DNA of 64,000 nt from Streptomyces cyanogenus (GCF_017526105.1 NZ_CP071839.1:2470501-2534500), one strand, 5' to 3'; shown: positions 1 to 9,087, counted from the stretch's first letter. Numbers and translations: made by a program. The notes: generated by a model not told the origin, from the sequence alone.

Positions 1-96
1 GCCGACACCAGCAACACCCCGGCCAGCAAGTCCGTCGTCGTACGACTCGAAGGCCACACGGAGACCACGGAGGGCGTCTGGAACAATCGGCGACCG

Positions 97-114
97 ACTG
101 AGCGTTTGCTCAGT
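97..114. promoter_or_regulatory. Perfect 18-bp palindrome, probable TetR-type operator before the thioesterase
   Basis: The sequence ACTGAGCGTTTGCTCAGT has perfect 7-base arms around a 4-base centre. It lies 35 bases before the preferred ATG of the thioesterase at 149. Its form (ACT-GA...TC-AGT) resembles operators of TetR-family regulators of acyl-CoA and phenylacetate genes; that comparison is from family knowledge. The regulator itself is not in the window. I see no recognisable gene in bases 1-96. Confidence 0.55.
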
Positions 115-148
115 GAGCCGACAGCTGACGACGAACGGAGCCGGGCCC

Positions 149-637
149 ATGGGTGAGCAGCAGCGAGTGAAGTTCCCGCAGGAGGTCATCGACGAGTACG
201 CGGCGCTCGGTGTGGACCTGCCCGCCCTGTTCTCGGCCGGGCATCTGGGCACGCGCATGGGCGTGCAGATCCTGGAGGCCTCGGCGGACAGGGTCGTCGG
301 GACGATGCCGGTGGAGGGCAACACCCAGCCGTACGGCCTGCTGCACGGCGGCGCCTCCGCGGTGCTCGCCGAGACCCTGGGCTCGGTCGGGTCCATGCTG
401 CACGGCGGCGCCTCGAAGATCGCGGTCGGGGTGGACCTGAACTGCACCCACCACCGCGGGATCCGCTCGGGCATGGTGACGGGTGTGGCCACGCCCGTAC
501 ACCGGGGGCGGTCGACGGCGACGTACGAGATCGTCATCAGCGACGAGGCGGATCGCCGGGTCTGCACCGCCCGGCTGACCTGCCTGCTGCGGGACGTGCG
601 GCCGGGCGACGGGCCCGCGGAGCCCGCCGAAAGCTGA
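149..637 (+). CDS. PaaI-type hotdog-fold acyl-CoA thioesterase
   Basis: A 162-residue hotdog-fold protein of the PaaI/YdiI thioesterase family, expected to hydrolyse acyl- or aryl-CoA thioesters in the cytoplasm. The HGG motif at residues 66-68, followed by a conserved Glu near 75 in the long helix, is the usual PaaI active-site arrangement. The frame is open from a GTG at 113, but that codon overlaps the palindrome at 97-114 and lacks a Shine-Dalgarno. The ATG at 149 has GGAG 8 bases upstream, so I chose it. The substrate cannot be told from sequence. It is probably a single-gene unit controlled through the palindrome. Confidence 0.88.
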   Translation: MGEQQRVKFPQEVIDEYAALGVDLPALFSAGHLGTRMGVQILEASADRVVGTMPVEGNTQPYGLLHGGASAVLAETLGSVGSMLHGGASKIAVGVDLNCTHHRGIRSGMVTGVATPVHRGRSTATYEIVISDEADRRVCTARLTCLLRDVRPGDGPAEPAES

Positions 638-691
638 GCCCGGTCCCGACGGAGCGTTGCCCCTCGCCCTCCCTCCCCTTAGCTTCGGCAC

Positions 692-1222
692 ATGGGACGG
701 CGAGGAGGCCCCCGGCCGGGGGTGAGGTTCCTGGCGCTGGCGGTGCCGGCGGTGCTGTGCGCGACGGGCTGCGCCGGGCCGAGCGGCTCCCCGCGCTCCC
801 CCCACCCCTCCCACTCCTCGGCGAGTTCCGCCGCCGCCTCCGCGCCCGCCCCCGCTTCCTCCCCGGGTTCCGCATCCGCCCCCTCCCCCGCCCCCACGCC
901 CCCGGCTTCCCCGCCCTCTTCGGCCGCCCCCTCCCCCGGCACCCCGGCCGCCGCACGGCCGACCTCCGACGCCGACCTGTGCGCGAGGATCGTCACCTAC
1001 TGGTCGCGCGAGGTCCTCGACCGCGACACCTACGGCGACTACCAGTCGATGGGCCTGTCCCACGGGCAGTACGAGATCCTGAGGGACGTCGTGACCGCAG
1101 CGCGGTCCGTGAAGCGGCGTCAAGGAGCCGCAGAGGCCGACAAGTTGATCGTCCGTCAGGCAGGGGCGGCATGTACCGAGCGCTACCGCAACGGGACCCC
1201 GGCCGGAGGCCCCTGGACATGA
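692..1222 (+). CDS. Putative lipoprotein with Ser/Pro/Ala-rich spacer
   Basis: A 176-residue protein of unknown function. The first 27 residues look like a lipoprotein signal: arginines, a hydrophobic stretch, then a weak lipobox ending at Cys27 (sequence ATGC). Residues about 30-95 are an almost pure Ser/Pro/Ala spacer, as found in actinobacterial proteins that span the cell wall. The C-terminal 80 residues form a small conserved-looking domain with two Cys that I do not recognise. Its stop overlaps the start of the next gene by ATGA, so the two are likely translated together and may act together at the membrane. Confidence 0.75.
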   Translation: MGRRGGPRPGVRFLALAVPAVLCATGCAGPSGSPRSPHPSHSSASSAAASAPAPASSPGSASAPSPAPTPPASPPSSAAPSPGTPAAARPTSDADLCARIVTYWSREVLDRDTYGDYQSMGLSHGQYEILRDVVTAARSVKRRQGAAEADKLIVRQAGAACTERYRNGTPAGGPWT

Positions 1223-1848
1223 GCGGCATCGGCCCGCCGGAGCCCGGCGAGGGCACGCGCGCGTGGGACGACCGGCAGCCGGACGACGCGCTCCCGGCCG
1301 GCCGGACGCGTACCGCCCTGGCCGCCTGGTACGTCCGCCACCGGCGGATCGCCCTCGCCCTCGCCGCCGCGGCCGTCCTCCTGGGAGGCGGCGGCTACCT
1401 CTACGCCACGCGGCCGCAGCAGCCGCACCCGGAGCGCAGGCCCGCGCAGGTGCCGTACCCCGCCCAAGTGGTGGACGTGACCTACCTCGACGCCCGGCCC
1501 CCTCCGGCGGGCGCCCCGCCGCGCAGCTTCAGCTTCGCCGTGCTGGTGAGCGTGGCCTCGGGGCCACCGGTCACCGTGACCCGGGTGAGCCAGCCGTACG
1601 CGGGGCTGTCGCTGACCACGGAGCCGCCTGCCCCGTTCCGAACCCGGGCGGATTCCGCCCGCAAGATCACAATAACCATGCACGTGACGGATTGCGAAAA
1701 AGCCCCCAGGAGCGCCGGGCTACCTTTCCTGGACGTAACTCTGCGTAATACCCGTGCAATACAGACGCAGAGCTTCATCCCGGGGGCACGCTACGCACAG
1801 GACCTCTCCCACGCCCTGGAAGTAGCCTGCAGCAACAGAACCAGGTAA
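1219..1848 (+). CDS. Membrane-anchored protein of unknown function
   Basis: A 209-residue protein. The N-terminal 50 residues are hydrophilic; one transmembrane helix at about 52-70 follows (Ala/Leu-rich, ending GGGGYLY), then an extracytoplasmic domain of about 140 residues rich in beta-type sequence with two Cys (in 'TDCEKAP' and 'EVACSN'). I do not recognise the domain. The ATG at 1219 overlaps the TGA of the upstream lipoprotein gene (ATGA), implying translational coupling and a shared cell-surface role. The 290 bases after it, up to the liv genes, hold no gene I can see. Confidence 0.72.
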   Translation: MSGIGPPEPGEGTRAWDDRQPDDALPAGRTRTALAAWYVRHRRIALALAAAAVLLGGGGYLYATRPQQPHPERRPAQVPYPAQVVDVTYLDARPPPAGAPPRSFSFAVLVSVASGPPVTVTRVSQPYAGLSLTTEPPAPFRTRADSARKITITMHVTDCEKAPRSAGLPFLDVTLRNTRAIQTQSFIPGARYAQDLSHALEVACSNRTR

Positions 1849-2138
1849 TCACCAAAACAGCTGAGACGCCTGAAAGGATCACGGCGGGTCCTGCGGATTC
1901 TCAGAATGTGGACAGCGCGAATCCCCCTGAATTCCACCTTCCACCCCACGCAGTACCGCTCTGCATTACGTCGTGTCATAACAAGAGCGTCACAGCCTGG
2001 GTCAGACACTCCTCCACGTTCCCCACACACGCTTAGAGTCACGGCCAGTCACCGCGCCTTCGGATTGTCCAATTCAGCGCGGCGCGCGACTCGACCGCTT
2101 CCACGGGGATGCGGTTGTGCCTGGGGAAAGGACTGATC

Positions 2139-3371
2139 GTGCGTCAACGTTCGCTTATCGCCATCACCGCCGCGCTGGCGGCGGGAGCGCTCACCCTCAC
2201 CGCCTGCGGCTCGCGCGACAGCGGCGACAAGGGCTCGGACTCCGGCAACGGCGGCACCACCGTCGTCATCGGTGTCGACGCCCCCCTGACCGGCGACCTG
2301 TCCGCCATGGGCCTCGGCATCAAGAACTCGGCGGACCTCGCCGTCCGGAACGCCAACAAGCAGCAGCTGGTCAAGGGCGTCACCTTCAAGATCGACGCCC
2401 GCGACGACCAGGCCCAGCCGTCCGCCGGCCAGCAGAACGCCTCCAGCTTCGTCTCGGACAAGAACGTCCTCGGCGTCGTCGGCCCGCTGAACTCCTCGGT
2501 CGCCGAGTCCATGCAGAAGGTCTTCGACGACGCCAAGCTCGTCCAGGTCTCCCCCGCCAACACCGGCCCGGCCCTGACCCAGGGCCCGGACTGGCAGAAC
2601 AAGAAGGTCCGCCCGTACAAGGCGTACTTCCGCACCGCGACCACGGACGCCATCCAGGGCCCGTTCGCCGCGCAGTACGTCTACAACACCGCCAAGAAGA
2701 AGAAGGTCTTCGTCATCGACGACAAGAAGACCTACGGCTCCGGCCTCGCCGCGACCTTCACCACCGAGTTCAAGAAGCTCGGCGGCAAGGTGGTCGGCAC
2801 CGAGCACATCAACCCGGACGCCAAGGACTTCTCCGCGATCGCCACCAAGGTCAAGAACTCCGGCGCCCAGGTCGTCTACTACGGCGGCGAGTACCCGCAG
2901 GCCGGCCCGCTCAGCAAGCAGATCAAGGCCGCCGGTGCCAAGATCCCGCTGGTCGGCGGCGACGGCGTCAAGGACGACACCTACATGAAGCTGGCGGGCT
3001 CCGAGGCCACCGGCGACCTCGCCACCTCCGTCGGCGCCCCCGTCGAGGACCTCCCCTCCGCCAAGCAGTTCGTGGCCGACTACAAGGCCGCCGGCTACAA
3101 GGAGGAGTACTCCGCCTACGGCGGCTACGCCTACGACTCCGCCTGGGCGGTCATCGAGGCCGTGAAGAAGGTCGCCGACGCCAACGGCGGCAAGCTGCCC
3201 ACCGACGCCCGCGCCAAGATCACCGAGGCCATGCAGGGCGTGTCCTTCGACGGCGTGACCGGCAAGGTCTCGTTCGACGAGTTCGGCGACGCCACCAACA
3301 AGCAGCTGACCGTGTACGCCGTGAAGAACGGTGCCTGGGTTCCCGTCAAGTCCGGTACCTACACCGGCTGA
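2139..3371 (+). CDS. livK: Branched-chain amino-acid ABC transporter, substrate-binding lipoprotein
   Basis: A 410-residue periplasmic-binding-protein type I (Leu/Ile/Val-binding) lipoprotein that captures branched-chain or related amino acids outside the membrane for the permeases encoded downstream. The signal peptide ends in the lipobox LTAC with Cys23, followed by a Gly/Ser/Asp linker. The frame opens at ATG 2109, but the GTG at 2139 has AAAGGA 6 bases upstream and gives a standard signal peptide, so it is the better start. It is the first gene of a five-gene importer operon. The specificity could extend to other amino acids or amides, which binding proteins of this family also carry. Confidence 0.93.
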   Translation: MRQRSLIAITAALAAGALTLTACGSRDSGDKGSDSGNGGTTVVIGVDAPLTGDLSAMGLGIKNSADLAVRNANKQQLVKGVTFKIDARDDQAQPSAGQQNASSFVSDKNVLGVVGPLNSSVAESMQKVFDDAKLVQVSPANTGPALTQGPDWQNKKVRPYKAYFRTATTDAIQGPFAAQYVYNTAKKKKVFVIDDKKTYGSGLAATFTTEFKKLGGKVVGTEHINPDAKDFSAIATKVKNSGAQVVYYGGEYPQAGPLSKQIKAAGAKIPLVGGDGVKDDTYMKLAGSEATGDLATSVGAPVEDLPSAKQFVADYKAAGYKEEYSAYGGYAYDSAWAVIEAVKKVADANGGKLPTDARAKITEAMQGVSFDGVTGKVSFDEFGDATNKQLTVYAVKNGAWVPVKSGTYTG

Positions 3372-3394
3372 TCCCCACCTGCACCACTCAAGAG

Positions 3395-3430
3395 CCGCGC
3401 GGGGCGCTGTTCCACTGGCGTCCCGCGCGG
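3395..3430 (+). terminator. Attenuator-like hairpin between binding protein and permease genes
   Basis: A 13-bp stem (CCGCGCGGGGCGC pairing with GCGTCCCGCGCGG, one G-U pair) with a 10-base loop lies in the 111-base gap between livK and livH. There is no U-run. Such hairpins after binding-protein genes commonly terminate part of transcription or protect the upstream mRNA, which gives more binding protein than permease. That role is inferred. Confidence 0.55.
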
Positions 3431-3482
3431 ACTCGCATCCGGCCACATCCCTCGCACTTTCCGAACGCTCGGAGGACATGCG

Positions 3483-4412
3483 GTGAACGAACTGCCGCAG
3501 CAGCTGGTCAACGGCCTGCTACTAGGATCCATGTACGGGCTGGTCGCCATCGGCTACACAATGGTCTACGGCATTGTCCAGCTCATCAACTTCGCCCACG
3601 GCGAGATCTTCATGACGGGCGCGTTCGGCGCTCTCACTGTCTGGCTCTGGCTCCCCGGCGGCACCACCATGTGGATCGCGCTGCCGCTGATGATCGTCGG
3701 CGCCGTGATCGTCGCGGTCGCCATCGCCGTCGGAGCGGAACGATTCGCCTACCGGCCCCTCCGCAACGCCCCACGCCTCGCCCCTCTGATCACCGCCATC
3801 GGCCTCTCCCTGGCGCTGCAGCAGGCCGTGTGGGCCTGGTACCCGGAGGCGAAGTCCGCGCGCACCTTCCCGCAGATCGAAGGCGGCCCCTTCGAGATCG
3901 GCAGCGTCACCATCCAGACCGGTGACATCTTCCTCGTCGTCGCCGCCCCCATCAGCATGGCGGTCCTCGCCTGGTTCGTGATGAAGACCCGCACCGGCCG
4001 CGGCATGCAGGCCACCGCACAGGATCCGGACACCGCGAAGCTGATGGGCGTCAACACCGACCGCATCATCGTGATCGCGTTCGCACTCGGCGCCGCGTTC
4101 GCCGCCGTCGGAGCCGTCGCCTACGGCCTGAAGTACGGCGAGATCAACTTCCGGATGGGCTTCATCCTCGGTCTGAAGGCGTTCACCGCAGCCGTCCTCG
4201 GCGGCATCGGCAACATCTACGGAGCCATGATCGGCGGCGTGGTCCTCGGCGTGGCCGAGACCCTCGCCACCGCCTACATCGCCGACATCCCGGGCATGGA
4301 CAAGTTCGGCAGCCAGTCCTGGGCCGACGTCTGGGCCTTCGTACTCCTCATCCTCGTACTGCTGTTCAGGCCGCAGGGCCTGCTCGGCGAGCGCGTCGCG
4401 GACAGGGCGTGA
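3483..4412 (+). CDS. livH: Branched-chain amino-acid ABC transporter permease LivH
   Basis: A 309-residue permease with about eight hydrophobic segments, the usual LivH length. The N-terminal region (LLLGSMYGLVAIGYTMVYG...INFAHGEI) and the later 'GLKAFTAAVLGGIGNIYGAM' stretch are typical of the LivH family; the latter contains the EAA-like loop that docks on the ATPases. The start is GTG 3483 with GGAGG 7 bases upstream. The end overlaps the earliest possible start of livM. It forms the membrane pore with LivM. Confidence 0.94.
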   Translation: MNELPQQLVNGLLLGSMYGLVAIGYTMVYGIVQLINFAHGEIFMTGAFGALTVWLWLPGGTTMWIALPLMIVGAVIVAVAIAVGAERFAYRPLRNAPRLAPLITAIGLSLALQQAVWAWYPEAKSARTFPQIEGGPFEIGSVTIQTGDIFLVVAAPISMAVLAWFVMKTRTGRGMQATAQDPDTAKLMGVNTDRIIVIAFALGAAFAAVGAVAYGLKYGEINFRMGFILGLKAFTAAVLGGIGNIYGAMIGGVVLGVAETLATAYIADIPGMDKFGSQSWADVWAFVLLILVLLFRPQGLLGERVADRA

Positions 4413-4417
4413 CACCG

Positions 4418-6244
4418 ATGACCACACAGACCACCGCACCCGACACCCCCGGCGCCCGCAAGGCCGACACCCCGTCCGGCCTGCTGCCCCTGCCGGAGAA
4501 GGCCGCCCGCGCCCTCGCCCTCGGCGGCAGCGTCCTGACGATCGTCTCCACGTTCCTCGCCTGGACCTGGACCTCCGCATTCCCCGGCGACCTCACCGTC
4601 TACGGCTACCCGGGCGGCCTGCAGGTCCTCGTCCTCATCGGCGCGGCCCTCGCCAGCCTCTTCGCACTGGCCTCCTACGGCCTGCGGGGCCTGAACTGGC
4701 TGGTGCCCGCCGGCCCCGACGCGGCCCTGAAGTTCGCCACCCTCGCCACCTTCGCCACCGCCTGGTACACGGTCATCGCCATCAGCACCGATCTCGGCGG
4801 AGTCGTCAACCTCGAACCCGGTGGCTACCTCGTCGCCGTCGCCAGCCTCGCCGCCCTCGCCGGCGCCCTGGCCCTGCCCTTCCAGCGGCCCCAGCCCGAC
4901 CCGATCGACCCCGACGACACCGGCTGGGAGAAGTTCAAGCACGGCGCCGCACACAACTGGGAGACCACCAAGGCGGTCTTCAGCGCCGGCTCCCCCCGGC
5001 CCGTGGGCTCGCTCCCGTCGTACGCCGAGATCCTCGTCATCGTCGCGATGCTCGCACTCGGCCTCGTCGTCTTCACCTACGGCATCGGCACCGAGTACGA
5101 CGAGCTGTTCATCGGCTTCCTCATCACTGCCGGCCTCGGCTTCGCCGCCCTCAACAAGGCCGGTGTGATCGCCCACGCCTCACAGATCGCCTCCCGGCAC
5201 ACGAACATCACCATCTGCGGCGCCTTCGTCGCGGCGGCACTGTTCCCCTTCACCCAGACCAACGACCAGTACGCGACCCTCGGCGTCTACATCCTGATCT
5301 TCGCCACCGTCGCCCTCGGCCTGAACATCGTCGTCGGCCTCGCCGGCCTCCTCGACCTCGGATACGTCGCCTTCCTCGGCGTCGGCGCCTACGCGGCGGC
5401 CCTGGTCTCCGGCTCCCCGAGCTCCCCGTTCGACGTGCACTTCCCCTTCTGGGCCGCGGTCCTCGTCGGCGCCGCCGCCTCCCTCGTCTTCGGTGTACTC
5501 ATCGGCGCCCCGACCCTGCGGCTGCGCGGCGACTACCTCGCCATCGTCACCCTCGGCTTCGGTGAGATCTTCCGCATCACCGCGAACAACCTCGACGGCA
5601 CCTCCGGACCCGACCTCACCAACGGCTCCAACGGCATCAGCTCCATCCCCAACCTCGACGTCCTCGGCTTCGACTTCGGCGCCCAGCACGACATGGGCGG
5701 CTTCACCATCGGCCGGTTCGCCAACTACTTCTTCCTGATGCTGATCATCACCGCGATCGTGGTGCTGGTCTTCCGCCGCAGCGGCAACTCCCGCATCGGA
5801 CGCGCCTGGGTGGCCATCCGCGAGGACGAGACCGCCGCCCTCGCCATGGGCATCAACGGCTTCCGGGTCAAGCTCATCGCCTTCGCCGTCGGCGCCTCGC
5901 TCGCCGGCCTCGCCGGCACCGTCCAGGCCCACGTCACCTACACCGTGACCCCCGAGCAGTACCTGTTCGCCGGTCCCATCCCGCCCAACTCCGCCTTCCT
6001 GCTCGCCGCGGTCGTCCTCGGCGGCATGGGCACCATCAGCGGCCCGCTGATCGGCGCAGCCCTGCTCTTCCTCATCCCGAACAAGCTCCAGTTCCTCGGC
6101 AACTACCAGCTCTTCGCCTTCGGCCTCGCACTCATCCTGCTGATGCGGTTCCGCCCCGAGGGCCTCATCCCCAACCGGCGCCGCCAGCTCGAATTCCACG
6201 AAGAGGCGGAAGCACCCACCCTCCTGACGAAGGCGGGGGCCTGA
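4418..6244 (+). CDS. livM: Branched-chain amino-acid ABC transporter permease LivM, with long N-terminal extension
   Basis: A 608-residue permease. The family core lies at about residues 265-590, with the familiar 'GLNIVVGLAGLLDLGYVAFLG' region (positions 5320-5380) and the cytoplasmic loop near 'TLGFGEIFRI'. Before it lies an extension of about 260 residues with several further hydrophobic helices (roughly residues 35-55, 70-88, 105-125, 135-155 and 200-250). Typical LivM proteins have 300-400 residues. The ATG at 4418 is preferred over the GTG at 4409 that overlaps the livH stop. The extension may add membrane helices or a regulatory face; its job is unknown. Confidence 0.92.
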   Translation: MTTQTTAPDTPGARKADTPSGLLPLPEKAARALALGGSVLTIVSTFLAWTWTSAFPGDLTVYGYPGGLQVLVLIGAALASLFALASYGLRGLNWLVPAGPDAALKFATLATFATAWYTVIAISTDLGGVVNLEPGGYLVAVASLAALAGALALPFQRPQPDPIDPDDTGWEKFKHGAAHNWETTKAVFSAGSPRPVGSLPSYAEILVIVAMLALGLVVFTYGIGTEYDELFIGFLITAGLGFAALNKAGVIAHASQIASRHTNITICGAFVAAALFPFTQTNDQYATLGVYILIFATVALGLNIVVGLAGLLDLGYVAFLGVGAYAAALVSGSPSSPFDVHFPFWAAVLVGAAASLVFGVLIGAPTLRLRGDYLAIVTLGFGEIFRITANNLDGTSGPDLTNGSNGISSIPNLDVLGFDFGAQHDMGGFTIGRFANYFFLMLIITAIVVLVFRRSGNSRIGRAWVAIREDETAALAMGINGFRVKLIAFAVGASLAGLAGTVQAHVTYTVTPEQYLFAGPIPPNSAFLLAAVVLGGMGTISGPLIGAALLFLIPNKLQFLGNYQLFAFGLALILLMRFRPEGLIPNRRRQLEFHEEAEAPTLLTKAGA

Positions 6245-6249
6245 CCACC

Positions 6250-7157
<908 letters not shown>

Positions 7158-7161
<4 letters not shown>

Positions 7162-7874
7162 CCGCACTGCTGGAAGTCGAGGACCTGAGAGTCGCCTACG
7201 GCAAGATCGAGGCCGTCAAGGGCATCTCCTTCAAGGTCGAGGCCGGTCAGGTCGTCACCCTCATCGGCACCAACGGCGCCGGCAAGACCACCACCCTGCG
7301 CACACTGTCCGGCCTGCTGAAGCCGGTCGGCGGACAGATCAGGTTCAACGGCAGGTCACTGAAGAAGGTCCCGGCCCACCAGGTGGTCTCGCTGGGCCTC
7401 GCCCACTCCCCCGAGGGGCGGCACATCTTCCCGCGCATGAGCATCGAGGACAACCTGCGCCTCGGCGCGTTCCTGCGCAACGACAAGCCGGGCATCGAGA
7501 AGGACATCCAGCGCGCCTACGACCTCTTCCCCATCCTCGGGGAGCGGCGCAAGCAGGCCGCGGGCACCCTCTCCGGCGGTGAGCAGCAGATGCTGGCGAT
7601 GGGCAGGGCACTGATGTCCCAGCCGAAGCTGCTGATGCTGGACGAGCCGTCGATGGGTCTGTCGCCGATCATGATGCAGAAGATCATGGCGACGATCGCC
7701 GAGCTGAAGGCACAGGGCACCACGATCCTGCTGGTCGAGCAGAACGCCCAGGCGGCGCTCTCCCTCGCCGACCAGGGTCACGTCATGGAGGTCGGCAACA
7801 TCGTCCTGTCCGGCACGGGACAGGACCTGCTGCACGACGAGTCGGTCCGCAAGGCCTACCTCGGCGAGGACTGA
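7158..7874 (+). CDS. livF: Branched-chain amino-acid ABC transporter ATPase LivF
   Basis: A 238-residue ATP-binding subunit, the usual LivF length, expected to pair with LivG. The Walker A GTNGAGKTT is at residues 37-45, the signature 'LSGGEQQMLAMGRAL' and the Walker B 'LLMLDEPSMGLSP' follow, with the H-loop replaced by the LivF-typical 'LLVEQNAQAAL' (Gln-Asn after Glu). The ATG overlaps the livG stop (ATGA). It is the last gene of the operon and is followed by a long perfect hairpin. Confidence 0.95.
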
Positions 7875-7882
7875 CCGTCCGG

Positions 7883-7931
7883 GTACGACGCGGCCCGCGC
7901 CCCTTTCTCCGGGGCGCGGGCCGCGTCGTAC
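7883..7931. terminator. Bidirectional terminator, 21-bp perfect stem
   Basis: A perfect 21-bp inverted repeat (7883-7903 with 7911-7931) around a 7-base loop lies between the convergent livF and response-regulator genes. It should stop transcription from both sides. Each side lacks a long U-run, as is usual in Streptomyces. Confidence 0.9.
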
Positions 7932-7943
7932 GAGAGGTGCCGC

Positions 7944-8600
7944 TCAGTCCTTCTTGGCGGCCTTCTTCTCCTCGCTGTCCGCGATGACCGCCTCCGCGAC
8001 CTGCTGCATCGACATGCGGCGGTCCATGGAGGTCTTCTGGATCCAACGGAAGGCGGCCGGCTCGGTCAGGCCGTACTCCGTCTGCAGGATGGACTTCGCG
8101 CGGTCGACCAGCTTGCGGGTCTCCAGCCGCTGGGTGAGGTCGGCGACCTCCTTCTCCAGCTGCTTCAGCTCGGTGAACCGGGAGACGGCCATCTCGATCG
8201 CCGGCACGACGTCGCTCTTGCTGAAGGGCTTGACCAGGTACGCCATGGCGCCGGCGTCCCGGGCGCGCTCGACGAGGTCGCGCTGCGAGAAGGCGGTGAG
8301 CATCAGGACCGGCGCGATGGACTCCTCGGCGATCTTCTCGGCCGCGGAGATGCCGTCCAGCTTGGGCATCTTCACGTCCAGGATGACCAGGTCCGGCTTG
8401 TGCTCGCGGGCCAGCTCGACGGCCTGCTCGCCGTCCCCGGCCTCGCCGACGACCGTGTACCCCTCCTCTTCCAGCATCTCCTTCAGGTCGAGCCGGATCA
8501 GGGCCTCGTCCTCGGCGATGACGACACGGGTCGTCAGCGGAGGCACGTGCGACTTGTCGTCGTCGGGCGCGTCTACGGGCTGGGGCGACTCGGCGGTCAC
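7944..8600 (-). CDS. ANTAR-domain response regulator (PdtaR-like)
   Basis: A 218-residue two-domain regulator. The receiver domain spans about residues 24-140, with the acidic pocket at 30-31, the phospho-acceptor Asp75 (LVILDVKMP), Thr102 and Lys124 (LVKPF). A short coiled coil leads to an ANTAR domain at about 150-208, an RNA-binding module that acts by blocking transcription terminators. Relatives in actinobacteria (PdtaR of mycobacteria) take phosphate from a separate histidine kinase; none is seen here. It starts at GTG with AGGAG upstream. It sits alone, convergent with livF. Confidence 0.93.
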   Translation of the reverse strand: MTAESPQPVDAPDDDKSHVPPLTTRVVIAEDEALIRLDLKEMLEEEGYTVVGEAGDGEQAVELAREHKPDLVILDVKMPKLDGISAAEKIAEESIAPVLMLTAFSQRDLVERARDAGAMAYLVKPFSKSDVVPAIEMAVSRFTELKQLEKEVADLTQRLETRKLVDRAKSILQTEYGLTEPAAFRWIQKTSMDRRMSMQQVAEAVIADSEEKKAAKKD

Positions 8601-8701
8601 GGGGGCTCCTCGTTCAGGGCAGGGGTACTGCTGACAAGAGCCTACCTAGCTACGGTATGGTGGACTGGCAGCGGGTCGGCGTAAATCTTCGATTCGCAGG
8701 A

Positions 8702-8775
8702 GCTCCGGTAGTCCAATCGGCAGAGACGATACCCTCAAAAGGTATTCAGTGTGGGTTCGAGTCCCACCCGGGGCA
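8702..8775 (+). tRNA. tRNA, anticodon CAA (nominal Leu), short variable loop
   Basis: A 74-base cloverleaf. Acceptor stem 8702-8708 with 8768-8774 (one G-U pair); anticodon stem 8729-8733 with 8741-8745; anticodon CAA at 8736-8738; variable loop of only 5 bases (8746-8750); T-arm 8751-8767 with TTCGAGT loop; discriminator A8775; no encoded CCA. The D-stem has just 3 good pairs and the loop is one base longer than standard. CAA reads the leucine codon UUG, but bacterial leucine tRNAs normally have a long variable arm, which this one lacks. It is clearly a tRNA gene; its charging is uncertain. Confidence 0.87.
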
Positions 8776-8805
8776 CTTTTCCTTCGGTTCTAAGGTCGCC
8801 CACAC

Positions 8806-8842
8806 AAGCGGAGGATCGCGTTCGCGTGATCTTCCGCTTTTT
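8806..8842 (+). terminator. Intrinsic terminator with UUCG tetraloop after the tRNA
   Basis: A 15-bp stem (8806-8820 with 8825-8839, two G-U pairs) closed by a TTCG tetraloop and followed by a run of T to 8842. This is a textbook factor-independent terminator for the tRNA transcript, 30 bases after the mature 3' end. Confidence 0.88.
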
Positions 8843-8857
8843 GCTGCGTGTCGCCGT

Positions 8858-9087
8858 GATTACTGGCTGGACCGCCCGGCGTACGCCTCCCTGCTCGGCC
8901 TCTATTTGGGCGACGGCTACGTCATCTCCAAGCCGAGGCAGCACTGCCTCATGGTGACGTGCACCGCCTCGTGGCATCAGCCGTCCCGGACGGACAGGCT
9001 GTATCGACGGCTGCCACATCACCAACTGGACGCCCCGAGAAGGCCTCCGTGGCACTGTTCGACACCCACGCCGGCCCCAAGTACTGA
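8858..9087 (+). pseudogene. Decayed LAGLIDADG-type gene behind the tRNA
   Basis: Three fragments of one known Streptomyces protein type are readable in three different frames. First, 8858 to about 8985: 'DYWLDRPAYASLLGLYLGDG' and its continuation, with the LAGLIDADG-like helix LLGLYLGDG. Second, 9009-9032: GCHITNWT. Third, 9037-9087: EKASVALFDTHAGPKY followed by TGA. The order and spacing fit the N-terminus, middle and C-terminus of a roughly 200-residue LAGLIDADG-like (homing-endonuclease-related) protein with large internal deletions. No start codon or full frame remains. Full-length relatives are, to my knowledge, common in Streptomyces near tRNA genes. Confidence 0.75.

Noticed and set aside
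113..148. GTG 113 as thioesterase start
   Set aside because: It overlaps the palindrome and lacks a Shine-Dalgarno, whereas ATG 149 has GGAG at good spacing.
2049..3479. A 476-codon minus-strand frame antisense to livK
   Set aside because: Composition is typical of a shadow frame (Gly/Val/Leu/Asp), and livK with signal peptide and ribosome site is clear on the plus strand.
8702..9087. An integrated plasmid or prophage at the tRNA gene
   Set aside because: No integrase, excisionase or repeated tRNA 3' end is seen downstream; only a decayed LAGLIDADG-type gene follows.
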